A DNA stretch of 64,000 bases. Origin: Fasciolopsis buskii (taxonomy: Eukaryota > Platyhelminthes > Trematoda > Plagiorchiida > Fasciolidae). The first letter of the stretch is position 1. The number at the start of each line of letters is the position of its first letter. Made by a program: the position numbers and the translations under genes. This document shows, piece by piece, positions 1 to 10,960 of the stretch. The stretch covers positions 15,405-79,404 of the forward strand of contig LUCM01009878.1 in NCBI GenBank assembly GCA_008360955.1, written 5' to 3'. The notes below the pieces were generated by a model. That model ran no database searches and had not been told where the DNA came from. It saw only the letters and a program-made list of their open reading frames with translations.

Positions 1-330
1 TTCGTGGTTGGGGTCCGAAAGACTCGTCGACTTGCTGGCTGGAGACACTGAAGGATATGACAGTGAACCGTGAATAGTGGCGATCTTGCTGTCATTTTCT
101 ATCGAATCAGAATGATTGAAAGAGTGCGCTTGCACAGTTAGACTGTGTTCCTTGTGTTGGCTGCAGCGGCATCTTATCCTTGCCCACGTGCGTCGGTCTA
201 CCACTTGTTCCCCTTTGATATTCACTCTCTTTATAGAAACACGTAACTTTAGGGAGAAGGCAGCGGTCAATGAGGCTTGATTTGCTGTTCAATGCTGATC
301 GATGATGACGAAGATGGCAATGATGATGAT
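1..330 (+). mobile_element. RTE-like LINE, 3' UTR fragment
   Basis: This stretch aligns by eye with 10652-10960 and, reversed, with about 4720-5060. Shared anchors are GGCTGGAGACAC, the TCTATCGAATCAGAATGATT block and the GGGAGAAGGCAGC block. Those copies follow decayed RTE-type ORF2 C-termini, so this is the 3' tail of a copy whose coding part lies left of the window. It sits downstream of POLG exon 7 and is antisense to the gene. Confidence 0.7.
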
Positions 331-1034
331 AAATATTTGAAAGGCAAATTATAAGGCGAAGATGAAAAGCGACAGTGCTGACGAACATCACTCCTAGTAA
401 TGAATTGCGGTGTAACACCGCCGTAATTGCGTACTCACAATCGGAGTTGCGCAAACAACGGAAGAGTACTTCCTTCCCCTAGAGTAATCTAGCATCAACA
501 ATGCTAGTAAGAAATCGCCTCATTAAATCGAGTATCATAATTTAACAGGCGTTCCACTGATTTCTAAATTAATTTTGAAACATCAATGCTTGATAGAATA
601 AATTAATCTGACTGTCATAAGCAACGAGTTACCGAACTTGTTAAATTACATCAACATCAATAAAATTAAGTAGTGATGCATGGACTAACAATCACTTGTA
701 CATTCCTTCATAACAGTTGAACTAACTGGCATGACCTTAGTACATTCCCAATAACATCAGTAGTTCCATCAGTTTTACTGTCCATGACATAATTTATGGT
801 GAATCCGGACAGGAAAGACAAGGGACATGTGCACTCCTAATCCGTTGGAGCTTACTGTAACAAAAGCGACAATTCTTCCAAGAAAACTGATTCATTCTAG
901 TGCATGAGGATCACATGTGAGTTAATAGTGAGGGACTTTCAAGAAAATGTTTGCTGACTTAACCGAAACAGAACGGCAGACGAGCTTCTAAACAGTAGTA
1001 ACGAAAGATGATAGTTAAAAAAAGAGCGACTCAC
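331..1034. other. POLG intron 7 sequence (no recognised feature)
   Basis: AT-rich sequence downstream of exon 7. I looked on the minus strand for the next POLG exon (a DPWLWDLEW-like block) and did not see it. Nothing else is supported. Confidence 0.5.
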
Positions 1035-1223
1035 TCAGAACCCGGTTGTTGATAGCGATCCAGAGCTTGATTGGCGAGCTGAACTAACAATTCTCGTTGA
1101 CGACGTTCATTATCCGAAAACGTCCGATCCGCTCGTTCCTGGAACTTGAGCCACGAGTCATTAATGGGTAGGTACATGCTACCCATCTCCAGCAAACCGT
1201 ACAAAGTGGCTGGATGAGGAAAC
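1035..1223 (-). CDS. POLG: POLG exon 7 (start of linker region)
   Basis: The acceptor is ATCTCTCAG|G and the donor is TCTGA|GTGAGT. It encodes RFPHPATLYGLLEMG, then YLPINDSWLKF and the LLVQLANQALDRY helix, all matching POLG after Exo III. It ends in phase 2; the next exon was not found between here and base 1. Confidence 0.92.
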
Positions 1224-1460
1224 CTGAGAGATAAAATTGAGAGCAAATAAGTCGCGGAATCTGTACAGATATAATCGAAACTGACTTCACCTATGAGTAA
1301 CAATATGGCGCGGGAGATCACTTAAGTAGATCCGTAAAACTAAAAATGCGGCGGATCCGATATCAGTGGTTGCTCACAAACGTCTATCTAGCTATCTATC
1401 TATCCATCCACTCGTGTCTATCTATCTACTTATCTATCTTTCTACGTATGTCTACCTGTC

Positions 1461-1501
<41 letters not shown>

Positions 1502-4500
1502 TCGCTTCGTCACAGTACAGAAAATGGTCGTCAACTGAAACCCCATAACGTCCTTGACACTAGCGCCACTTATTCGTTGAGTCAGATAAATTTATACACG
1601 AAATTCCACCAATTTTGGCAGATGCTCTCACATCTGTATTCCAGAGAAGCAACAAGTAGCATATATCTATACTCGATCTGAATGCCATTAAATAGATCAG
1701 TTGCTTCTAGAAAGCTGCTACCTCAAAAGAAGTAAGTAAGATATGAAAGGAACGATATTTCGCTAAGCACATCGGCCACTTATTTCTAACAGCACAGGGT
1801 GTGATTACATGCGCGTTGGTCAATATTTAGTGTCCGATACACCTGCGGAAAGAAAATCAAACGAAGCTAGGCACGCTGCATAATACGCGAAAGTAAAAAG
1901 TGAACAAGATCGGTTTACTGTAGTGACGCAGAAGATATCACATTGGAACCCTTAGAACCTCTCAATTGAATTGGAAATCGACCATAAAATTTGACAGCAC
2001 ATAACACTTAATTTACAATGAAGTCGATTTTCACTGACAAAATTCGATAAGAGTAGAAGGAAGAATATTGTGAGGATCAAAACTTACCGCTTTTGGAAAA
2101 GAGGAAATAAGATTTGGAAGATTTCAAATGTCATCAAAACGTCCGTTGCACAGTACTTCATCAAGTCCTACAAATCACAAGGAAATAAATGAACCCCGAC
2201 AGACTCCCTGACCAATATGACAACAAAACTGAGCATCTGATTACGTTTCATTAGGCTTCGAATTAATATTTATCATGAAACGAAAGAACCAACTAGAAAC
2301 ATTCTTCAGTATGATTGATCTAAGAATGGACCAACGTAAGTCCAATCTGACGAAGCAATGACAAGTAAATGCTGGCTCGCCAAATTCAAGGTTCAATTGA
2401 ACATTAATTCGCACCTGGTCCAACAACATAAAGGGAAATCAAGATGAGGATATGGAAAGTTTTATTCTTATTTGAAAGCGTTGAATGTGTCCACATTCCA
2501 AATATTAACTGTCGAAGTTGCGGAGAGGGAATGGTAGTATGCAAATAAAAGCGATTGGCGGATCATTTGATTCAGTCAGCCAAACAGGAAGCTCTGTGGT
2601 TGGTTTAGGATGAATTCAAAATCAAAAGAATCACGGCTTTGGATACATCTTTGCTCTTCTTCGATGGTGTGTTCGACGAGCAGAACCTCATTTCATCAAT
2701 TTTGTGGCAATTTACCTGCGTGTATGCAACTAACAATTTACAGCATTATATTCTTGTTAGGATAATCCAAACCCATCGCCGAATTTCAAAAATAATCAAT
2801 TAGCAACAAAAGCCTTTTTGTGGTGCAAAAGCAGCGATTTACGAAGCAAAGGATTAAGATGCACCGCTAACAAAACAGCTGTTTAATTAAAAGACGAATC
2901 TGAACTGTTGGAACAAACCTACCTGAAACTTAGCGCAAACATCTTCACGAGTACCACTGGTGAACACCGACCGAGCCGTCTTATCCTGTGGCGGGTCCTT
3001 CGAACAGTACAACTTGTAGACGTCGGTCAAATTGTTTAAACTAGTTTCTTCGATCCACTGAAGATCCTGTGGGAAATCATCAAGTTTAAGAATACGCAAC
3101 GTTTGCGAAATGCAAATCGGTTAACACTAACATAATACGACGAAATTACGCAAAGCCGGAGCGATGTTGCATCCTACTAGATGCGACATCAAACTGCCGA
3201 CAGGAGAACAAGCACAAAATTAGTGGTTATCCGCAAATAAGGTGCTTTACAGCGCACTGAATAATCGGCTACCGAGAAGCAGTAAGAGCTATGTGAACGT
3301 GGTAAACTGCCATTATGAAAGCGTTTTCCATTTAAAATGGATCAAGTATGTTGATAGCACTATGATGTGGCGAGTTTGTTCTTAAACCGAATGACTCTTC
3401 GTCTCATTTCAAGACCTCTTAATCGGACAAAAATATGCAGACCGCCAACTCTAACGAAAACCATGGAACTATCTAGGTCTCAAAGGAGAAATAACCGAAA
3501 CGATATGATTCCATTCGGTACATCGTAAACCGGCCATTCTGATCAAACGCTTCGAAGAGGGCCCCCAAAACACGTGGAGAAATAGCGATTAATTCACCAC
3601 TGCGCATGATTCTAGCAGTGTTGTGGTCGATGACCATTCCAAGGTTTTTGGAGCCGCAGATTTCATTTCTGCTACTAATTTTCCAAAAGAATCTATCCTT
3701 TTCTCAATATTTCGAAATTGACGTTATCTTAAATATTGAGCTGTTGAATATTTTCATATGTACGCGAAAAGATTCATAAGAGCCCGTTCTGTGATTGGCT
3801 AGTCCGCACATCGATCAAGGCCACCAACAAAACTATATAAACGATAGAGCTCACTTAAATTCTGATTTGTGTTGGTGGGTCACCAATAAACGCACGGCAG
3901 TACTCTGTGTCCGTCTTCTCTCTTCCGCCAGCGGGCTGGGCTAGCTGTTCGTATTTCGCGCCGCTTAGTGTTCCGTGTGGCTGCTCATTCAAGGGAGCAG
4001 CAGATCTGTCCCATTCGTTGTGCGACTACGGGCCTTGAGTCTTAAGCCCGAACTTTTTGTGTCTCCAACCTCAGTGTGCGTGTTCGTGTCCTACTAGACT
4101 ACAGACTGTGTGCTCCTGTGATATCGTGCGCTGCGAGTACTTGTGTCTTGTGCTTCAGTGTGCATAGACCAACCAAACTCGGCAACATAACAAGCAGAGC
4201 CATCTCACTGGTCACCAGTGGTTGCGCGACGGTGCACCGTACCAAACAAAACGAGATAGGTATACAAACATGGATGTAATCCAATCTCCATTGGAAACGT
4301 GGCAGTAAAAAAGCAATACTAGTGAGACTGTGTTGTCCCGTTGGGTAACAGCTGCCAGCCGAAATGGTAGCATGATTAAAAGGCAAGAGCGTGGATATGC
4401 AAACTGAGAAGTTTATGTCGCGAGATGTGCTAACCAATCAGGATAAGCGGTTCAGATTGGACAAGGAAACGACATGAAAGATACCACGCGAAATTCACCA

Positions 4501-7500
4501 AACGAGGTGGATCAATCAAGACGCGACCCGGATAACCGATGAAATAATGCCAGTCGCACAGGGGAAAATATGCAGGCGAAGATGCCTATTAATGTGTAGT
4601 GTTCTCGTGTGTTGTTCGTAAAACGCGATTTTGTACTGGTTGACCTTGGTTATTCTCGCTTGAACTGGTAGGAACGGACGATAGCGATCTAGAGATAGGT
4701 TTGGCCGACTGGCCGACTGACTGAATTCGGAACGCCACTCAACAATCATCGTCACCGTTCAGCATGGAACAGCATGTTAAGCACCGTCGACCACTGCATT
4801 CCTCATCGAGTTACACTATGGAATAGAATGGATATCCAAAGTGGTTAGGGCATGGACCTACAGAAGGCGCGGAAAGAAAAAAACGCCACAGTAGGCAAAA
4901 CACGGAACACAGTGCAACTGTAGACGCGCACTTTTTTCAATCCCTGCGATTCGACAGATAGTGGCAGCAAGATCCCTACGGTTCGCTGCCGTATCCGTTA
5001 TTGTCTGCGTCTGACTGGTTCGCGGGCCGTCCGGATTTCAACCAAGAAGACACGAGGTACTTGCTTACCTACATTCCCTGTACATTTTATCACTCCGCGC
5101 CGCCACGATGTTCATTGACCTCCACGTGGTTTCTTCCACTCCGTATGAAGAACGAAAAATGAGACAATATAGTGGATAAGTGTTCGCCGTACGAAAAACG
5201 TAGCCTAACAATCGAAACCAACTAAATTTCACGCGCTTCGATAGAACATTCTCTGAATCGGCACTGAACACTATATTCCTAACTTATACATTGCTCATCG
5301 GACCACCATGCCCAATCCTAGCGACACTTAGAAAACAAACATCGATGACCAGAAACCACCAAGCGACGAACGTCTTCAGCATGCAAACCACATGTCTTGC
5401 AATCATTCAACAGAACTGAGCGCACTGCGGTATAATGCACACGGCCTTTCGACTTCAACGAAATATCAGCCCGATGCTACAAGTTCTTCAGTCCAGCGTA
5501 TGCCGCTCGAGCTTTGGATATACACGTACTCGTTTCTACTGACATGCTACCATACTTTGTCACACAGCTGCCGAGGCAGCTGAAACTATCAACAATCGAT
5601 AGCTTCTCCCTATCTAGTGTCAAGTTCAGGACTACTGTCTTCCAGTCTCGTAACAACGCTTTACCCTTTGAGAGTGCAAAACATGCTGAACCGAGTTACA
5701 GCTCTCACGAGTCTGTTCCGCCTATTCGAACAAGCACACGAACTTGTCTGTATAATCTAAGTCACGCAGCTTCTCATTTGTCAGTTCGATGCCTACAACC
5801 TGAAGAATCCCTTGAAACATCCTCCACTGACCCGTCGATGTTGAAGTTAAACACGAATGGAGCGATGGGACACTCTTGTCAAACACTGCTAGTGGTTTCC
5901 AGTAAACCTGATAGTTCACTATATACCCTTATTTAATCATAGGCGTGGGAATACAGCGCTGATAAGAACAGCTTCATGAATTTCCTTGATATGCCGTTCT
6001 GGTGAAAGGCACTAAATATCGCTATTCGGTAGACTGAGTCAGAAAACCCTTTCAAGTCGAAAGAAACTACGGTTGTCGTACCATGGCCTGTGACGCATTT
6101 CAGTTATCTGGCGAGGTGTGAAAATCTGGCCGATGCAACGTCGACTTGGGCGAAATTTGGCTTGGCGTTGTTGTGCGTTATTCTTGCGGATGGGCTTCAA
6201 GTGACACAGCATTATTGAAGCGAAAACCTTTTAAACTGCCGCAATTGAACTGACTGCGCGCTGATTGCTTGCTCCCTTGTTGAAGATGGGTACAGCCATT
6301 AACTCGCCCCATAGAAATGCAATACACTAGTCTTCTTAAATGTCTTGGAGCAATGACGCACATCTGTTACATTCCTTTACCGTCGCGGTTGAAAGGTTAC
6401 CTGTCTAGATCGGAACAAACAAAATTCCGGCACCATTTCTCGAATCTGTTAATTAGCAACTCTGCTCTCCAAGGTGTCATCCTTACCGCCACTTACCTTA
6501 GTGTTATATTCGGTGAGTCGCCTACACAACCTTTAATTACACTGACAATTTGGAATTCTGTCAGTTTAGTTTTAATCAATCGGTCTTCCTGGGCTACTTC
6601 GATGCTTCACACAGCATTCAGAATTTCTTCTCCGGTTCGGACAACGCGTCATTGTGTGTGTTTTGGACGCTCTTTGGTAGCCTGTAGTTCCTCTTGTCTC
6701 GGTTATTGACGACACTGCACCTTGACGTGGTGTGACGGCTTGCGTGCCTCGATGATCCAACGAGCTATACAGGATGGCTTATCTCAAGCCCAAGATCCAA
6801 TCATGCCTGGAAGGTCAATGGGTAGAGGCCTGACGAAGTAGTCTCCTGGTCCTCCCAGTCGAGGGTTGAACTGAGTTAGCAGCTCAGTCGGAAAAACGAG
6901 TGGAAGAATAATTGATCTAAGCAGATGGGCTTCCACACAGCTATACTCCGCTGCCTTGCGGTCAAGTTCTTGTCAAAACCAAAGGCTTTAGTTGAGAACC
7001 CTAATCGTTCCTCTGCTTAGCGGCTGGACTCCTTAACAGTACCCGTCCATCAATCCCCATGAGTTAAACGCCTACAAATAATTCCATACTGTATCGGTCG
7101 TCGCGCAAGATAATCAGGACCGCGCTGTCCATTGCTTCGAGCGGGATGAGTAGTGATAAGTATGCTACTGTTCACAGTTTCCCCTCCTTTACTCAACCTG
7201 TCTCTTATGTCTCCAACCCAATATCTTTGCCCGCTCTGCTTTCCCATAGTGTCCCCACTGATAACACGCCCGATACTGGCAACGGTTCATTGTCAAACAG
7301 TGCAGTAGCTGCTTTCCAGTCTGTCAGATCACATTTTCTCAAACCTCGTCACCCTCTGAATCTCGGTTCCTCCAATGTGCGCACTCGAATGTGGGCTGGC
7401 CAACAGGCGTGTTTAGCTCTGATAGTGGACTCAATTCCGGTTTATGTCTGCTGCATGAGTGAAACACGAATTCAAGACTCGATTAGAGTAATTCAACTAA

Positions 7501-9725
7501 CCGCGCCAAATGTCTCGTCAAGGTGTTTCCTGTACACTTCAGGAGATGAAGCAGCTCAAACTGTGGGCTAACGCGGCGTGGCAATAGTCCTAAATGAAAA
7601 GGCTGAAGCAGCCCTTTTGGACTGGATGCCCATTAACGATCATTTGTGCGCCATGAGACTGGAGGGATCAGTCGGGGTCCAGAAAGACAGTAGTGTTAAG
7701 CACAGTTTATTTGTCATCTCGGCATACGCCCCAACAGACTGCAGCACTGACATATAAAAAGACAAGTTCTGTGAGGAACTCGTCACTCCTGTTCGAAGGT
7801 GCAAAGGCTCTGACATTGTAGTGGTGGCAGGTAATTTTAACGCACAAGTTGGAAAATTTAGTGCATCGGAGTCCTGTATAGATGGGAGGTGCGCCTTGCC
7901 TGCTCAGTAAACAAATAACGGAGAAAGACTTCTCCAGTTTTGTGCAGACAGTTGTTCATTCCTGGCCTCGGTGATTGACGGAATATGTCAAGTACTTAAC
8001 GACAGCTTTCCCATATTTTCGACTGTGTTAAACGACTAACCGTCGTCGAGGTGTGCGCACGTATCGGATTTATGAACGCTACCATTTTGGTGGCTAACCT
8101 TAAATGGGATGGAGGCGTACTTACTAAATAAGTGGCCGTAGCGGCAGTCGAAAACGTGATGGGTTCTTGTCGTGCAAGGACTCTCCGCATAAAATGTCGC
8201 GAAAGCCCATTGGCAACACGATCGGTATGAATCGCCGTCCAACCACGTCACTGCAATACGCGCAAAGGAGCGCATTAACCGGATGACGTGGATAAGGTGT
8301 CTATTTAGACTTCCTGGGGCCACTGAGTCCTGACCTTAATTTATTCGGAAGCGTATGAATTGGATTAGCGGCCACCGGCTCCCAATAGTCTGTGAACACC
8401 GACCTCCATTTTGCATCCCATGTATACTAGGTAACAGCGCAATCAACGGACAAACAGCGTTTCACCGTTTTCATTCGGTATGATAAAAAGAACATCTGCG
8501 TCTTTGGGATTTCTGATTTACCAGTTTTACCATAAAATATCTAGTGTGCAACAAAAAAATACGAAAACAAACCCATAAAACGTTGGGCATTTCGCATTAG
8601 CTCGTAAAGGCTAGAATAGAGTAGCAGTGCTTCTAGGACCGGAGACGTTAGGAGAGATGGAAAGTGATTCAACCGCAATCGATAAGATTTACGAATAAAT
8701 TGGCATCAGCCTTGCAACTGACCATTAGATCAGACTTTTCAGCGACCTTTCCTGTCGTTTCGTTCCCATGATCCTTAATGAATTTCTGCCACAATTTATT
8801 GTTGAACAATTGTTTTTCGGCTGTTGTTTTCAAGTGACGCTGTGTGCTAGTCAGCCCGGAAACAGCCACGTGTAATGCCAATGTGTCGATAAACCGGGTC
8901 TTCGTACCCTAGTGGATGAATCAGGAAATTAAACCAATGGACAATTACTTGGGGCAAATATTCCTCATTAACTCGGGCACGATCATAGCTAACGAAATGA
9001 CCAATCACACATTTGATTTCGTTAAAATTAGCTGATAAGTGAATCAGAGGGCCACGTGATTTTGAATCGTTATTATTCTGGGTCAACGCCGGTGATACCC
9101 AAGAATACCTTAAGTAGAAATTGGATAAGACAGGAACACGTTTTACCAAGCAACGGGCGATAAGGCCACGGCCATCGTGGGCGCATCGCCTTCGCATAAA
9201 AGTACTTCAGTATCAAAAAAAATGACGTCCTCCATGGGAGTTTCAACCGAAGTCCAACGTTCATCAAAATACCTGAAAAGATTGAAGCTCGCGGCTAACA
9301 TCAAATAAGTTTTACCTTGTCCACCCAGAGTTGGCACTCCATTCTGTAGGCATAGGAGGTACTTGTGATGGAAAAGAGGACAGAAGGTTGACGTACGGAT
9401 CTGTCATCGTCTTGGCAACATTATAAAAATGTTCTTTAACATTCGCACCGTTCATGCGAGGAAGAGGAAACCGCACCGGAGGATGTGAGGAAGTTGGTCT
9501 GCGAAGCGTTATTCCGTGAGCTTCAAGATCAGCACAAACAGAGCGCGGAGGAGGGCCGTATTCCGGGACGACCAATCCAAAAAGTGCGGCCTGAAACTCA
9601 CGGCTAAACATTTGTATTTGAACTTCATTAAAGACAGCTTTCTCGACCGTAGACCTATCTGGAACAGCCGCTGGTTTACATAAAAGGCGATGCTTAGGGA
9701 ACAGTTGTCCACCAGCATAGAGCAT
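1035..9725 (-). CDS. POLG: DNA polymerase gamma catalytic subunit, mitochondrial (N-terminal seven exons; gene runs off the left edge)
   Basis: This is the family A polymerase that replicates and proofreads mitochondrial DNA. I joined exons 9725-9316, 9272-9147, 9108-8949, 8908-8693, 3066-2923, 2167-2088 and 1223-1035. All junctions are GT-AG and all phases agree, giving 1,325 nt or about 441 codons without a stop. The product follows animal POLG along its whole length: the N-terminal VQIQMFSREF and GWTRY stretches, Exo I (FFDTEV, D157/E159), Exo II (GHFVSYDRA, D221), the DTLALHVAVSGLTSTQR segment, Exo III (YCATDV, Y357/D361), then HPATLYGLLEMG and YLPIN. The polymerase domain is not in the window. 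The Met at 9725 is the only start in its open frame, because an in-frame stop lies just upstream; the first 30 residues are basic, as expected of a mitochondrial presequence. An upstream non-coding exon or a further 5' exon cannot be excluded. Confidence 0.93.
1381..1500. repeat. Microsatellite: degenerate TATC run followed by (TA)n
   Basis: Imperfect TATC/TCTA units occupy about 1381-1442, then an uninterrupted TA run fills about 1464-1500. It lies inside POLG intron 6 (1224-2087), the rest of which shows no recognised feature. Confidence 0.9.
2088..2167 (-). CDS. POLG: POLG exon 6 (Exo III)
   Basis: An 80-bp exon too short to stand out as an open frame. The acceptor is TTTGTAG|GAC and the donor is AAAGCG|GTAAG. 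It encodes DLMKYCATDVLMTFEIF, the Exo III motif with Tyr357 and Asp361 intact. It continues the sense of exon 5 without a gap and ends in a split Arg codon completed by exon 7. Confidence 0.92.
2168..2922. other. POLG intron 5 (no recognised feature)
   Basis: 755 bp between exons 5 and 6, with GT-AG ends. I see no repeat or coding signal in it. Confidence 0.7.
2923..3066 (-). CDS. POLG: POLG exon 5
   Basis: The acceptor is TTTCCCACAG|GAT and the donor is TTTCAG|GTAGGT, both strong. It encodes WIEETSLNNLTDVYKLYC and ends AKFQ, matching the POLG segment between Exo II and Exo III (WLDISSVNSLAEVHRLY in the human protein). Phase 0 at both ends. Confidence 0.9.
3619..4192 (+). mobile_element. Solo LTR, family 1, copy 1
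   Basis: The 574-bp unit runs from TGTTGTGGTCGATG to GGCAACATAACA, so it has TGTT...AACA ends. It is flanked by a perfect 5-bp target-site duplication, AGCAG (3614-3618 and 4193-4197). Inside are a CCAAT-type box on the other strand (GATTGGC, 3793), a TATATAA box (3834-3840) and AATAAA (3885-3890), the usual LTR promoter and polyadenylation signals. No internal gag or pol region follows, so it is a solo LTR left by LTR-LTR recombination. A 5-bp duplication fits Gypsy-like or BEL/Pao-like integrases; the family cannot be told from the LTR alone. Confidence 0.9.
4720..5945 (-). mobile_element. RTE-like LINE fragment: RT motif B to 3' UTR, decayed
   Basis: On the minus strand, broken frames give QECPIAPFVFNFNIDGS (the QGCP-PFLFNF-IDEI motif B block), LRDLDYTDKFVCLFE (the YADD catalytic box mutated to YTDK), SIVDSFSCLGSCVT (the FTYLGS block) and FSWFRLLGYVFR (the LRWLGHVLR block). 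Several stops and frameshifts interrupt it. From about 5060 to 4720 it runs into the same 3' UTR as at 10652-10960. It cannot make active reverse transcriptase. Confidence 0.8.
6715..7990 (+). mobile_element. RTE-like LINE fragment: 5' UTR and endonuclease domain
   Basis: 6715-7145 matches 11965-12440 and is the element's 5' UTR. An open frame starts at 7146 and leads into an apurinic-type endonuclease domain: NLGSSNVRTRMWAGQQA, VYVCCMSETRIQDS, then after a stop near 7569 RGVAIVLNEKAEAALLDW, FVISAYAPTDCS and DIVVVAGNFNAQVG. The SETRIQD glutamate is present. In the GDFNAQ block the Asp is changed to Asn (GNFNAQ). Stops are present and the RT half is missing. It lies antisense inside POLG intron 4. 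Confidence 0.85.
8693..8908 (-). CDS. POLG: POLG exon 4
   Basis: The acceptor is CCACTAG|GGT, after a 40-bp intron. It encodes TRFIDTLALHVAVSGL and TSTQRHLK, conserved in POLG. The 3' end is less certain: I chose ATTC|GTAAAT, which ends at 8693. ATG|GTCAGT, ending at 8723, is an alternative in the same phase. The tail (from about TTAEKQ onward) is a variable Lys-rich linker also seen in other POLGs. Confidence 0.85.
8949..9108 (-). CDS. POLG: POLG exon 3 (Exo II)
   Basis: The acceptor is ACTTAAG|G and the donor is CCCCAA|GTAATT. The junction with exon 2 rebuilds the conserved AWYSW. The exon carries Exo II as GHFVSYDRARVNEEYLP; the Asp is kept but the usual Asn of the motif is Phe here. Intron 2 is only 38 bp. 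Confidence 0.93.
9147..9272 (-). CDS. POLG: POLG exon 2 (Exo I)
   Basis: The acceptor is TTTTCAG|G and the donor is GCTTG|GTAAAA. It encodes the Exo I block FFDTEVLLCEG followed by PTMAVALSPVAW, a strong match to the POLG Exo I region. The catalytic Asp and Glu are both present. It is separated from exon 1 by a 43-bp intron. Confidence 0.93.
9316..9725 (-). CDS. POLG: POLG exon 1
   Basis: Codes for residues 1-136 plus two bases. It starts at the ATG at 9725-9723 and ends at the donor ACAAG|GTAAAA. VQIQMFSREFQAALFG and the closing SGWT match the POLG N-terminal domain. The split Arg codon (AG|G) restores the GWTRY motif with exon 2. Confidence 0.9.
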
Positions 9726-10329
9726 TCCGATCCTGAATGGTTACCCTATATTTCAAACAATTCAAACCTTTTGCAAACGATTCGCTGAATCATGTTTCCA
9801 GCTAAACAAGCTGGTTCATAGAAAACCCGGATTCGGTAAAATAAGGAAAAAACCGCGTGGGCCAGAACCAAAACTGCATCTGCAAAGCTGAAGATGAAAT
9901 ATTTGAAGAACGAGACGCAAATGTTTGGTTTACACAAGTATAGACCTCTGCATACAACTACAAACTAAAAAGAGATGCATGATGGAAGAATACACACGCT
10001 CGGGCCTGTATGTTCTTTACATGAAGAGTTTACTCAATGATATTCAAGGGGCTATATAACATGAGAAAGTGTGACCGTACCCTATGGATTAGCAAAGGAT
10101 AGCTATTGGGAGAAACGCTAAGTCGTGGATAGCAGAACAACATCCGGGGTGTTTAGCCAGTAGCGAGGAGCTTCCGGATATTACAAAGGGCCATCGATGA
10201 TTGACAGTCACTGCACGAAGTGCGTCGGGTTTTGATTTGGCACATGACACCATCAATAATCAATGCTTTGATATTTCAGTCTTTCTGATATTTTACTGAA
10301 ATTAAAAGGCAGTGTATACTGTGCCGCAG
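9726..10329. other. Upstream flank of POLG (no recognised feature)
   Basis: About 600 bp between the POLG start codon and an RTE fragment. It should hold the POLG promoter on the minus strand, but I see no clear TATA box or initiator, and no other gene. Confidence 0.4.
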
Positions 10330-10960
10330 TGCACCCAGTTGTTATATGGTTGCGAGACATGGAGTATGCGTGTCGGAGATGTTCGTCGGTTGGAGGTTTT
10401 CGATCACCGATATCTACGTAGTACCGGTAAGACGGTGGAGTGATCGGGTTATTAATGCGAGAACACCCTATCTCAGCATATAAAGCTTAGGGGAATTCGT
10501 TGGTTGGGTCGTGTTACGTATGACAAACACGCATCTACGATACTGTACCTTCCCACCGGGTGGAAGAAGCCATGCGGAGGCCAGTAGATGACGCGGCAAC
10601 ATGGAATGAGAAAACGCACGGCAAACATAGGTAAAGTAGGTGTCTCGGATCTTCGTGGTTGGGTTTCGAAAGACCCGTCAACTAGCTGGCTGGAGACACG
10701 GATAGACATGGCAGTGAATCGCAAGCAAGGGGATCGTGTTGTCATTTTCTATCGAATCAGAATGATTGAAAGAGTGCGCTCGCACAGTTAGACTGTTCCA
10801 CTTGTTGGCTGCTGCAGCACTGTTATCTTTTCCCGCCTGTGTAGGTCCACTCCTTTGGATATCACTCTTCACAGAATCATGTGAATCTGGGGAAAAGGCA
10901 GCAGTCGATGGGGTTTGATTTGTTGTCCAACGCTGAGCAATGATGATCATGAAATTGTGC
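10330..10960 (+). mobile_element. RTE-like LINE fragment: ORF2 C-terminus and 3' UTR
   Basis: The reading LLYGCETWSMRV, RRLEVFDHRYLRS, IRWLGRVTYD and the following KKPCGG block is the typical C-terminal tail of RTE-type ORF2, with stops near 10440 and 10588. About 10652-10960 is the 3' UTR also found at 1-330 and, reversed, near 4720-5060. Confidence 0.85.

Larger units (their letters stand above)
3067..8692 (-). other. POLG: POLG intron 4, 5.6 kb, loaded with transposon remnants
   Basis: This intron is over 100 times longer than introns 1-3 of the same gene. It contains a solo LTR (3619-4192, antisense to POLG), an RTE LINE fragment in sense orientation (about 4720-5945) and an RTE 5' UTR plus endonuclease fragment in antisense (about 6715-7990). 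The parts 3067-3613, 5946-6714 and 7991-8692 show nothing I can assign. Confidence 0.8.

Noticed and set aside
1346..1681. Plus-strand frame rich in Tyr/Ile repeats
   Set aside because: It is a translation of the TATC/TA microsatellite inside POLG intron 6.
3783..4437. Short frames on both strands over 4076-4437
   Set aside because: They overlap the solo LTR or its immediate flank and are not conserved as protein in the second LTR copy.
5514..5936. 140-codon plus-strand open frame
   Set aside because: It is antisense to the RTE reverse-transcriptase remnant on the minus strand, which shows recognisable motifs; the plus frame has none.
9746..9937. Minus-strand frame just upstream of POLG exon 1, hydrophobic
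   Set aside because: An in-frame stop separates it from exon 1 and it has no POLG similarity; the composition is that of AT-rich non-coding DNA.
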